A stretch of DNA of 64,000 nt from Kumtagia sp052180275. GTDB lineage: Bacteria > Pseudomonadota > Alphaproteobacteria > Rhizobiales > Rhizobiaceae. Made by a program: the position numbers and the translations under genes. The first letter of the stretch is position 1; each line of letters begins with the position of its first letter. Location of the stretch: NCBI RefSeq assembly GCF_052180275.1, contig NZ_CP197465.1, positions 3,286,001 to 3,350,000 of the forward strand, given 5' to 3'. A model generated the notes under the pieces. It was not told the DNA's origin and made no database searches. It saw only the letters and a list, made by a program, of their open reading frames with translations. Shown one piece after another: positions 1-6,819 of this stretch.

Positions 1-228
1 GAGCAGGGAAAAGCCTATCTGGAAGAGAACGCGGAAGAGCTTGCACGCATCAACGCGCAGATCGACGAGGTCTCGGCCGAGGGCGGGGAAATCTCGCTCG
101 GCGACGAGGTGAGGGGGGTCGCCAAGGCGGTGTTCGTGCGGATGCGGCGCGGCGAGTTCACGCCGGAACAGGCCCGGAAAGCCCGCGATATCCTCAAGAA
201 GGCGCGCCGCGACATCGAGGATCTGTAG
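1..228 (+). CDS. C-terminal end of an unidentified helical protein (5' end outside window)
   Basis: Frame 1 is open from the first base to a TAG at 226-228 and gives 75 residues. The peptide is rich in Glu, Arg, Lys and Ala with heptad-like spacing (EELARINAQIDEVSAEGG early, then ARKARDILKKARRDIEDL at the end), so it is probably alpha-helical, possibly coiled coil. No catalytic motif or signal is visible and I do not recognise the family. The opposite strand is also open here, but its composition looks like a shadow. The stop lies 9 bases before a REP-like palindrome, which often sits just downstream of genes. Confidence 0.5.
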   Translation, partial: EQGKAYLEENAEELARINAQIDEVSAEGGEISLGDEVRGVAKAVFVRMRRGEFTPEQARKARDILKKARRDIEDL

Positions 229-237
229 TCAAGTGCC

Positions 238-316
238 GGGGACAGTTTACTTTTTTCCGCCCGCGCGAACCTGGAAGCGGCCGTGCCTTTCTACGGAAAG
301 AAAGTAAACTGTCCCC
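238..316. repeat. REP-like palindromic element, copy 1
   Basis: A perfect 16-bp inverted repeat: GGGGACAGTTTACTTT at 238-253 and its reverse complement AAAGTAAACTGTCCCC at 301-316, enclosing 47 bases. A second, less perfect copy lies at 58970-59046. Palindromes with this GGGGACAGTTTACTT core are, to my knowledge, scattered in many proteobacteria and associated with REP/RAYT (IS200-like tyrosine transposase) systems. No transposase is present in this window, so this would be a non-autonomous copy. Confidence 0.75.
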
Positions 317-363
317 TGGTGCCGCAGGGTCGGCGGCGGTACCGACGGCAAAGCGGGATAGTG

Positions 364-819
364 ATGAAAGACAACGGCCTCGACGAATGGGATTTCGCGC
401 GCGGCCTCCGCTCGCTCTCTGCGGTGGAGATCAAGACGTTCTGGAATGCCTACATCACCCGCCGCGAAAACTGTCCGGTCAAATACGGCAGCCTCTATTC
501 GCGCTGGCGCCATGTCGCCGACGATCTGGTCATCTCGCTCTATCTGACCAACCGCAGCGTCGGCCTGTTCGTTCGTGGTCAGCGCGGCGAACGCTGGGCA
601 ACAACGGTGAACCGGCTGTCGGCCTATGAGCCCGGCCTCGGTCTGGCGCTTGGCGCCAGCCTGCGCGGGTGGGAAGGGTGCTGCTATCTCAGCAACCACC
701 CGTTGGCGGTGACCGATCCCGGCGCCTGGCCGCGCGGCCATGAATGGCTGGAAGAGCGCGAAGAGCACTATTTCCAGGTGCTGAGCGGCCTGTCCGAACG
801 ACAGGCCGAAGCGGAATAG
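364..819 (+). CDS. Conserved hypothetical protein, possibly DUF4268-like
   Basis: This 151-residue protein starts at ATG 364 (GTG 361 is adjacent). The same frame stays open back to 283, but that part lies inside the REP-like palindrome and was not used. No signal peptide or membrane segment is visible. The sequence has an N-terminal FARGLRSL-type segment, a central beta-rich stretch (DDLVISLYLTNRSVGLFVRG) and a C-terminal acidic helix with HEWLEEREEHYF. The order of an FW motif, beta strands and a closing Trp/Glu-rich helix recalls DUF4268-type domains, but this is only a loose resemblance. It converges with the methyltransferase gene, with 3 bases between the two stops. Confidence 0.55.
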   Translation: MKDNGLDEWDFARGLRSLSAVEIKTFWNAYITRRENCPVKYGSLYSRWRHVADDLVISLYLTNRSVGLFVRGQRGERWATTVNRLSAYEPGLGLALGASLRGWEGCCYLSNHPLAVTDPGAWPRGHEWLEEREEHYFQVLSGLSERQAEAE

Positions 820-822
820 AGG

Positions 823-1842
823 TCAGGCGCGGCGGCGGCGTTCGCGGCGGGCTTCGCTGGTCTCGCCGGTGTTGCCGCTCTGGTCGGCGGTCTTGTTGCG
901 CAGCGGGCCGATGCGTTCGACGATCGTTGCCACCGTCGGACGGTTTTGGCGCTGGTGTGCGTCGAGCGATCTGCGCATGGCGGCGAGGTGCTCGAACGAG
1001 GTGCCGCAGCAGCCGCCGATGATCTTTGCGCCGGCGTCGACCGCAAGCCGCACATAGTCCGACATCAGTTCCGGCGTACCGGAATAGTGGATGTCGGTGC
1101 CGCGGAACTCCGGAATGCCGCAATTGCCCTTGACGATGATCGTGGCGTCCGGGTTCGCCTCGGTCATGTCGAGCAGCGAAGCAAGAATGTCGGAAGCGCC
1201 GACGCCGCAATTGGCGCCGCAGGCGACCGCCGGCTCGACCAGCCCGTCGGCCACGCTGTGAATATGCTTCGGCGCAAGGCCCATCATCGAGCGGCCGGCG
1301 GTGTCGAAGGAGAAGGTGTAGGTGTAGGGCAGGCCGACGGCGATCGCGGCTTCCGCTGCCGCTTTCGCCTCGTCGGGCGCCGACATGGTCTCGATCCAGG
1401 CGATTTCGGCGCCGCCGGCCTTCAGGCCGTGGATCTGTTCTTTGAACGCCGCGACGGCCTCGTCATAGGTCATCGCGCCGAGCGGCTGCAGAAGCTCGCC
1501 GGTCGGGCCGACAGAACCGGCGACGACTACCTTGCGGCCGGCGGCGTCTGCTACGGCGCGGGCGATCTCGGCGGCCTTCCTGTTCAACTCGTGGACGCGA
1601 TCCTGCGCATCATGTAGCTTCAGCCGGTGGCGGGTGCCGCCGAAGGAGTTGGTGAGGATGATATCGGCGCCCGCCTCGACGAAATTGCGGTGCAGCGCGG
1701 AAATCTTCTCCGGCGCCGTCTCGTTCCACAGTTCCGGCGCCTCGCCCGACGCTAGCCCCATGTTGAACAGGTTCGTCCCGGTCGCGCCGTCGGCAAGCAG
1801 GATGCCCTTTTCGGCAAGCAGGGCGTCGATCGGGTTGGTCAT
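823..1842 (-). CDS. bmt: Betaine--homocysteine S-methyltransferase family protein
   Basis: A cytosolic Zn-dependent methyltransferase of the BHMT/homocysteine S-methyltransferase family, 339 residues. ATG 1842 was chosen because it opens the family's typical N terminus (PIDALLAEKGILLADGATGTNLF). An in-frame ATG 63 bases upstream would add an unrelated extension covering the operator. Zinc ligands fit the family: Cys212 in GANCGVG and the Cys278-Cys279 pair in GGCCGT. The enzyme moves a methyl group from betaine, and in some members from a sulfonium such as DMSP or S-methylmethionine, to homocysteine. The betaine demethylation genes 5-12 kb downstream support betaine use. A palindrome 34 bases upstream suggests methionine-cycle control. 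The exact methyl donor is not decided by sequence. Confidence 0.88.
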   Translation of the reverse strand: MTNPIDALLAEKGILLADGATGTNLFNMGLASGEAPELWNETAPEKISALHRNFVEAGADIILTNSFGGTRHRLKLHDAQDRVHELNRKAAEIARAVADAAGRKVVVAGSVGPTGELLQPLGAMTYDEAVAAFKEQIHGLKAGGAEIAWIETMSAPDEAKAAAEAAIAVGLPYTYTFSFDTAGRSMMGLAPKHIHSVADGLVEPAVACGANCGVGASDILASLLDMTEANPDATIIVKGNCGIPEFRGTDIHYSGTPELMSDYVRLAVDAGAKIIGGCCGTSFEHLAAMRRSLDAHQRQNRPTVATIVERIGPLRNKTADQSGNTGETSEARRERRRRA

Positions 1843-1875
1843 GGAAGGGCTTTTCTCTCGGGATTGGCTGGATAA

Positions 1876-1897
1876 ACATATAAAGAAGTCTTTATGT
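1876..1897 (-). promoter_or_regulatory. Candidate SahR/ArsR-type operator upstream of bmt
   Basis: An imperfect inverted repeat, ACATATAAAGA followed by AG and TCTTTATGT, lies 34-55 bases upstream of the methyltransferase start in an otherwise GC-rich context. An AT-rich palindrome of this shape upstream of a homocysteine methyltransferase is what I would expect of the ArsR-family S-adenosylhomocysteine-responsive repressor SahR in alphaproteobacteria. Assignment to SahR is inference; the palindrome is directly visible. Confidence 0.45.
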
Positions 1898-1939
1898 CTG
1901 GTCAATGATCTTCCGTGGCCCGCAAACAGGCAAAATCAC

Positions 1940-2788
1940 TCACCTTCGGAACGGCATATCCGCCAGTCTTTGCGCAAATCCCGCCGCCTCGTGCGGGTTG
2001 ATCTCGGCTGAGCGGATCAGATTGTCGAAATGCCGGGTCAAGGTGCGCACCGCTGAGGTGGCGTTCAACACCAGATACATGTCGCCGACATAGACCGCCA
2101 CGCGATACGGCCCGAAGATCGTGTAGGGCACGGAATAGCGCATGCGCCCGTCATAAAGGAACAAGCGGAAGGTCGGGTAGAGTTCGTCGAGCAGCGCCGC
2201 CATGTGGCGTAGCTGCTCGCGGCGGGCTTCCTCCGGAAAGCCGCTCCAGACGCCCAGCCCGCGTGCAAAAATCTCCAGCGTGTGGCGCGGCATGCAGACC
2301 TCCATGTCGGTCTCGGGCCGGCGGTTGTAGTCGATGCGGTAGCGGGTTTCGCCGGCCTGGGCCTCGCGGCTGCGGTTGGAAATCTCTGCCTCGTAATCAA
2401 TCAGCGCCTCGGTGCGCAGCAGGTCCGGAATGCCGGCCGGTACGTAACGGATCTTCGTGCCGACGGCTTCCGCATGCCAACTGGCGAGCAAGGTGTCGTC
2501 GAAATTGCCGGACCCTTCCTCGATCTCGAAACTCTCGCGGATCTCTCCGGTCAGCCCCTCGTCATGGCTGAGGCCCATCAGCCAGTCGAGCGACACCTTG
2601 TGCTCGGCGGCGATGGTGAGCAGCGTTTCGGCGCGGGGCAGGCGGGTCGAGGCTTCCGACAGCATCTGCGACAGGGCCGAGCGGTCTATGCCGATGGAAG
2701 CCGCGAAAGCCGATTGATTCCCGGCATATCTTTGCAGGAGCGTTCGCAAACGCTCGCGAAACAGGCTTGAAAGATCGCGCTTGTCCAC
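1940..2788 (-). CDS. XRE-family HTH transcriptional regulator
   Basis: A DNA-binding regulator of 282 residues. Residues about 3-65 form a Cro/C1-type helix-turn-helix (LLQRYAGNQSAFAASIGI, then DRSALSQMLSE and LPRAETLLTIAAEHKVSLDW). The remaining ~210 residues form an uncharacterised sensory domain with conserved-looking blocks such as VPAGIPDLLRTEALIDYEAE and SVPYTIFGPYRVAVYVG. I placed the start at GTG 2788 because GGGAGG sits 4 bases before it. The frame is open to 2959, but that stretch is Cys-rich and improbable. It is divergent from the desaturase, and a palindrome in between is a likely operator. The ligand is unknown; lipid control is inferred only from the neighbour. Confidence 0.8.
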   Translation of the reverse strand: MDKRDLSSLFRERLRTLLQRYAGNQSAFAASIGIDRSALSQMLSEASTRLPRAETLLTIAAEHKVSLDWLMGLSHDEGLTGEIRESFEIEEGSGNFDDTLLASWHAEAVGTKIRYVPAGIPDLLRTEALIDYEAEISNRSREAQAGETRYRIDYNRRPETDMEVCMPRHTLEIFARGLGVWSGFPEEARREQLRHMAALLDELYPTFRLFLYDGRMRYSVPYTIFGPYRVAVYVGDMYLVLNATSAVRTLTRHFDNLIRSAEINPHEAAGFAQRLADMPFRR

Positions 2789-2947
2789 ATCGCCTCCCGA
2801 CAGAGAATGACGTACCCCCAGGCGCGTGGATTTGGCTATCTGGGAGGTATTTGAATCCGCAGTTTGTTTACTTTCCATAACATTTGAGGCTGAACATGCG
2901 CAATCACAACATTTTCTGCGCATTGTCGCGTTGAAGGTCGCGAAAAC

Positions 2948-2969
2948 TCCTGACACCATACTGTCAGGA
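2948..2969. promoter_or_regulatory. Palindromic operator candidate in the regulator/desaturase intergenic region
   Basis: A perfect 8-bp inverted repeat, TCCTGACA and TGTCAGGA, separated by 6 bases, lies 42 bases upstream of the desaturase start in the divergent region. It is a natural site for the neighbouring XRE protein. An additional imperfect CATGCGCA/TGCGCATTG repeat lies at about 2896-2926. Confidence 0.4.
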
Positions 2970-3010
2970 ATCGATTTGGGTTCCGGCGACTGGGGGCAGT
3001 GGTCGATAGA

Positions 3011-4018
3011 ATGAAAACTTATGGGCGTAGGGGAAAGACGGTTCGGTCACTGGAGTGGCCGACCGCTCTCCTGATCATCGCGACATACGGCGCCTGGGCG
3101 CTGCTCGGCAGCATCGTCTGGCCGGCCTATCCCGTCATCGCGATCGTGGCGCTCGGCTTCGTGCTTGCGCTGCAATCCTCGCTGATGCACGAGGCCTGCC
3201 ATGGCCATCCGACGCGAAAAGCCTGGGTCAACGAACTGCTGGTCGGCCTGCCGATCGGACTGGTCTGGCCGTACCGGCGATTCCGGTCCATCCATCTGCG
3301 TCACCATGCAGACGAAAGCCTGACCGATCCGTTCGACGACCCGGAAAGCTACTACCAGTCGCTATGGCAGCACGAGACGCTGCCCCAACCGATGAAACAT
3401 GTGCTCGCGGTCAACAACACCATGCTCGGCCGCATGCTGCTCAACCCGCTGCTCGGCAGCGTCGGCTTCTTCCTCAACGACATGCGGGCGATTTTTGCCG
3501 GCGACCGCGCCGTCCGCGAGGCCTGGCTGCTGCATGGGCTGGGGCTGGCGATCGTGGTTCCGGTCGTGCTCATCGGCTTCGGCATTCCGCTCTGGGCCTA
3601 TCTCCTCGCCGTCTGGCTCGGCCAGTCGATCATCTCGGTCAGAACTTTCGCCGAGCACCAGTGGTCCGAGCGGCCTGACGGGCGCACCATCATCGTCGAG
3701 CGCTCGCCCTTCTCCTTCCTGTTCCTCAACAACAACCTGCATCTTGTGCACCACAAGAACCCGACCGTCGCCTGGTACAAATTGCCGGAAATGTTTCGCG
3801 CCCGGCGTGACGAGTGGCTGGCGATGAACCACGGCTATGTGTTCCCGAACTATCTAGCGCTGTTGAAGAGCTACGGATTCCGTGCCAAGGAGCCGGTGGT
3901 GCACCCGGCGCTGCGCCGCGCGCCGGAGATGGGCCGCGCCTTCAAGCCGCGTGTGCGCGGCCATTCGCTGAACGGCATGGGTTCAGTGCCCGTGCCCGCC
4001 GAGCCGCCGAAGGAGTAG
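3011..4018 (+). CDS. Membrane fatty-acid desaturase family protein
   Basis: A di-iron membrane desaturase/hydroxylase of 335 residues. Three histidine boxes are visible: HEACHGHP near residue 61, HLRHH near residue 96, and NNNLHLVHH near residue 240. Hydrophobic pairs precede the first box (LLIIATYGAWALLGSIVW and AIVALGFVLAL) and lie between boxes two and three (AIVVPVVLIGFGIPLWAYLL). These features fit an acyl-lipid or acyl-CoA desaturase acting in the inner membrane. The substrate cannot be read from sequence; rhizobitoxine-type desaturases are a possible alternative within the same superfamily. ATG 3011 is used; GTG 2999 in frame is an alternative. It is divergent from the XRE regulator. 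Confidence 0.82.
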   Translation: MKTYGRRGKTVRSLEWPTALLIIATYGAWALLGSIVWPAYPVIAIVALGFVLALQSSLMHEACHGHPTRKAWVNELLVGLPIGLVWPYRRFRSIHLRHHADESLTDPFDDPESYYQSLWQHETLPQPMKHVLAVNNTMLGRMLLNPLLGSVGFFLNDMRAIFAGDRAVREAWLLHGLGLAIVVPVVLIGFGIPLWAYLLAVWLGQSIISVRTFAEHQWSERPDGRTIIVERSPFSFLFLNNNLHLVHHKNPTVAWYKLPEMFRARRDEWLAMNHGYVFPNYLALLKSYGFRAKEPVVHPALRRAPEMGRAFKPRVRGHSLNGMGSVPVPAEPPKE

Positions 4019-4020
4019 GC

Positions 4021-4044
4021 AGCCGCGCCGTATGGCGGCTTTGA
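4021..4044 (+). terminator. Possible weak terminator after the desaturase
   Basis: AGCCGC at 4021-4026 pairs with GCGGCT at 4035-4040 just after the desaturase stop. Only a short T-containing tail follows, so this may be a processing hairpin instead of a true intrinsic terminator. Confidence 0.3.
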
Positions 4045-4150
4045 CTTCGCGGTCTTTCCTTCTTAATTCGTAGGCACTCCACCGCGCATCAAGGGCCGTG
4101 GCGGAGCGCTGCCTTCTGATCTGCACAAATATCCCTGCGTGATTTGCCCC

Positions 4151-4924
4151 ATGAGCGACTTCATTGCCGCGCTGCCGATGTATGACTGGCCGGAAGTCTG
4201 CGCCGAGGTCGACGTTGAATGGGCGGCGATCCGCGCGCGGCTGGTTGCGGCGGGTTTCGATGCGCCCGAAAGGCTTGTCCGCCGCAACGGCGACATGCCG
4301 GCCGTGCCCGGCGGTATCCGCAATGCGGCGGGCGCGGTAATCGCACCGGACCCGGCGACGCTGCCGCCCGACGAACTCGACTTCCCAACTGTGTGGCGGC
4401 ACCCGAAGCTGCTGTTCGGACAGGCCTGCTGGGGCCCACTGGAACTCGGCGTGGCGCGTGACGTGCGTGTTATCGGCCAGCCGGATTATTCAGAATTTGA
4501 GGGCGGCGAGGGCGAGTTCTATTCGAGCGCGATCGTGATGCGAGTCGGGGATGAGGGGCATATTGCAAGTCCTTTGGACGGCCGGCCGCTCATTCCGCTC
4601 GATCTCATTCGCGGCCGGCGCCTAGCTTTCAACAGCGACGACTCCATGTCCGGCATCATTGCCTTGACGCGTGATCTGACGGCGATGGGTGAATCCCTCG
4701 ATATCTTCTCCGAGCGCATCGAGAGCGGTGGGCATCGAAGCTCGATCGTCGCCGTGGCCGAGGGCAGGGCGGATGTGGCCGCCATCGATTGCCGGAGCTG
4801 GGCGCTGGCGCGGCGCTTCGAGCCGGCAGCAAAGGACGTCCGTGTCGTTGGCTGGACGGCAAGGCGAAAAGGCTTGCCCTACATCGCCGCGCTCGGCTCG
4901 CCCGTCACGCGCTGGCCGCTCTGA
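4151..4924 (+). CDS. PhnD-like substrate-binding family protein without signal peptide
   Basis: 257 residues resembling the phosphate/phosphonate-binding (PhnD/SsuA/TauA-like) periplasmic fold. The block GQACWGPLELGVARDVRVIG corresponds to the first lobe. RRLAFNSDDSMSGIIALTRDL is the characteristic hinge motif preceding the second lobe, and VAEGRADVAAIDCRSWAL is the conserved ligand-site helix of this superfamily. The protein begins MSDFIAALPMYDWPEV and has no export signal, so it may be a cytosolic sensor or binding protein. No ABC permease or ATPase adjoins it. The ligand is unknown. ATG 4151 is preferred over an in-frame start 12 bases upstream. Confidence 0.72.
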   Translation: MSDFIAALPMYDWPEVCAEVDVEWAAIRARLVAAGFDAPERLVRRNGDMPAVPGGIRNAAGAVIAPDPATLPPDELDFPTVWRHPKLLFGQACWGPLELGVARDVRVIGQPDYSEFEGGEGEFYSSAIVMRVGDEGHIASPLDGRPLIPLDLIRGRRLAFNSDDSMSGIIALTRDLTAMGESLDIFSERIESGGHRSSIVAVAEGRADVAAIDCRSWALARRFEPAAKDVRVVGWTARRKGLPYIAALGSPVTRWPL

Positions 4925-5118
4925 CGCGAACCTTGCTCCGGCCTCATGGCCTGGAAATGGTGCTGTTTATCGGGACGCGTCCCGGATAAGAGCCGACAGA
5001 TGCTTTTGCACTCGAAGAGGGCGGGTGCGTTGTGGAAGGGAGCACCGATATTATTCGAGGGAACGGTGGCCGGCCTGCCGCGTTACGGCACAGGGCTCAC
5101 TTTCGACAGGAGCGTGCC

Positions 5119-5376
5119 ATGCTCGATTCCACCTCTTGGATGTTGCTCACCATCGCCGGTCCCGTGCTCCTGGCAGCCGCCATGGCCTATGCATTGATCA
5201 AGCAACGAAAACTGACGCCGGCCGAACGCAGCGAGTTGCGCGAGGCAGTGGGCGAGCTTTATGCCGATACGGAAGAGAACGACCAATGCCCGGTGCGGGT
5301 CGACACCGAGAAGCGCAGACGCGAAACCGATACACGCTCGCGCCGCTTCGACCGGCTCGCCGGCACTACGCGGTAA
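5119..5376 (+). CDS. Small single-pass membrane protein
   Basis: 85 residues with one N-terminal hydrophobic segment (WMLLTIAGPVLLAAAMAYAL, about residues 7-26) followed by a charged, probably helical cytosolic tail ending RRRETDTRSRRFDRLAGTTR. The start is supported by AGGAG six bases upstream of ATG 5119. Function is unknown. The 3' end overlaps the converging DddP-like gene by 11 bases. Confidence 0.6.
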   Translation: MLDSTSWMLLTIAGPVLLAAAMAYALIKQRKLTPAERSELREAVGELYADTEENDQCPVRVDTEKRRRETDTRSRRFDRLAGTTR

Positions 5377-6685
5377 GCGACAGCGGATAACGCGACAACG
5401 TCTCGCCGCCGGTTTCGGTCACCAGCACCTGTTCCTCGATCTTGACGCCCTCATGGCCGCCAAGGCGCCCGATATAACTCTCCACGCAAACCACCATGCC
5501 GGGCTCAAGCACGCCGTCGGGCGTGTCCGCCGCCCAGTCGGAGGCATGCGGCAAGGTCGGATATTCGTCCGCCAGCCCGACGCCATGATAAAGCACCCCG
5601 TAACGCGCCGGATAGCAGTCTTCCGGCGGAACAGCGGATTGCTCGACCAGCGCCCGGAAGGAAATGCCCGGGCGCACCAGCGCTATGTTGTGGGCGATCT
5701 GGTCGAGGGCGATGGAATGCAGGTCGCGCTGTTCATCGCTCGGCGCGCCGTCACCGCATAGCCATGTGCGTGACAGGTCGGCGCAGAAACCGTACGGGCC
5801 GATGAGGTCCGTGTCGAAAGCGACGAGTTCGCCCGCCTCGATCTTTCGCGCCGAACACTCCTGGAACCAGGGGTTCGTTCGCGGCCCTGAGGATAGCAGC
5901 CGCGTTTCGATCCACTCGCCGCCCCGCGCGATGTTGCCGCGATGCAGTTCGGCCCAGAGCTCGTTTTCGGAAATACCCGGCCTTAGCGCCGCCTGCATCT
6001 CAACCATTGCCGCCTCGCAGGCGACGATGGCGCGGCGCATGGCAAGAATTTCGTCCGGCGACTTGATCAGCCTGGCCTCTTCCATGACGGCTTCACCATT
6101 GTGGACGGAGACGCCGAGGCGCGAGAGCTCGGCGACGCCTTCCGGATTCAAATGATCGACGGCGAGACGCACATTGCCGCCGCCATGGGTCTTGACGAGA
6201 TCAGCGATCGGCCCCGCCCAGCGTTTTACCCGCTCGCCGCTTAGCTCGCCGCCGTACAAATACATCCACGAGACGGCCGGCCGCACCTCATCGACCACGC
6301 CGGAATGGTCGGAAAGATGCTCGCAGGAGAAATAGTCGAACAGCACCACCGGGCCTTCCGCCGCGACGAAGCAGTGGCGGGTCGGGTTATGCGCGACCCA
6401 GAGTTGCATGTTGGTGCTGTCGGTCGCGTAGCGGATGTTGACCGGATCGTAGAGCAGGATGCCGGCATAGTCGCGGCGCTTCAACTCGGCGCGGATGCAC
6501 TCCAGCCGGTATTTTCGCATAGCGGGCAAGTCGGGGGCGGGAATATTTGCCGCCGCCCATTCGGCTTGGGCGACAGCGCCATAGCCGAGCACATGCTGGT
6601 TCAGCGATGCAGCCTTTTGGCGGGCGGCGGCGCGAACCGACGCCTCTTCACTGGGCAGGAACGGCGCGATTTTTCGATGGCGCAC
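5366..6685 (-). CDS. dddP: DddP-like M24-family enzyme (putative DMSP lyase)
   Basis: 439 residues with the creatinase/aminopeptidase-P (M24) fold. Several stretches match the DMSP lyase DddP very closely: RYATDSTNMQLW, GGEWIETRLL, SGPRTNPWFQEC and FDTDLIGPYG. The metal ligands and catalytic Asp of DddP are present as Asp291, Asp293, Asp303, His367, Asp373, Glu402 and Glu417, each exactly four below the numbering I recall for the Ruegeria enzymes. DddP cleaves dimethylsulfoniopropionate to dimethylsulfide and acrylate. A related M24 activity on another methylated compound remains possible. The GTG start at 6685 and its Shine-Dalgarno-like AGGGGGAGGG lie in the arm of a fold-back repeat. The gene lies downstream of the dimethylglycine dehydrogenase, separated by that repeat. 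Confidence 0.82.
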   Translation of the reverse strand: MRHRKIAPFLPSEEASVRAAARQKAASLNQHVLGYGAVAQAEWAAANIPAPDLPAMRKYRLECIRAELKRRDYAGILLYDPVNIRYATDSTNMQLWVAHNPTRHCFVAAEGPVVLFDYFSCEHLSDHSGVVDEVRPAVSWMYLYGGELSGERVKRWAGPIADLVKTHGGGNVRLAVDHLNPEGVAELSRLGVSVHNGEAVMEEARLIKSPDEILAMRRAIVACEAAMVEMQAALRPGISENELWAELHRGNIARGGEWIETRLLSSGPRTNPWFQECSARKIEAGELVAFDTDLIGPYGFCADLSRTWLCGDGAPSDEQRDLHSIALDQIAHNIALVRPGISFRALVEQSAVPPEDCYPARYGVLYHGVGLADEYPTLPHASDWAADTPDGVLEPGMVVCVESYIGRLGGHEGVKIEEQVLVTETGGETLSRYPLSLTA

Positions 6686-6819
6686 TTTACCCTCCCCCTT
6701 GTGGGGAGGGTCGCCCGCAGGGCGGGGTGGGGGTCTTTTGAAGCCGCACGAAAATCATTCTACCCTCACCCCGGCCGGCTTTGCCGTCCGACCCTCCCCA
6801 CAAGGGGGAGGGTAAAGTG
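6683..6819. repeat. Fold-back palindromic repeat A (31-bp perfect arms)
   Basis: CACTTTACCCTCCCCCTTG... at 6683-6713 is perfectly repeated in inverted orientation at 6789-6819. The ~75-base centre itself holds a further complementary pair (GGGGTGGGGG and ACCCTCACCCCGGCC). It fills the whole gap between two genes on the same strand. Related CCCTCCCCCTTG elements occur at 28865-29054 and 31904-32066. Confidence 0.9.

Noticed and set aside
283..363. An earlier start of the hypothetical gene inside the REP-like palindrome
   Set aside because: The repeat is mobile-type non-coding sequence. The start at 364 follows it and avoids translating the repeat.
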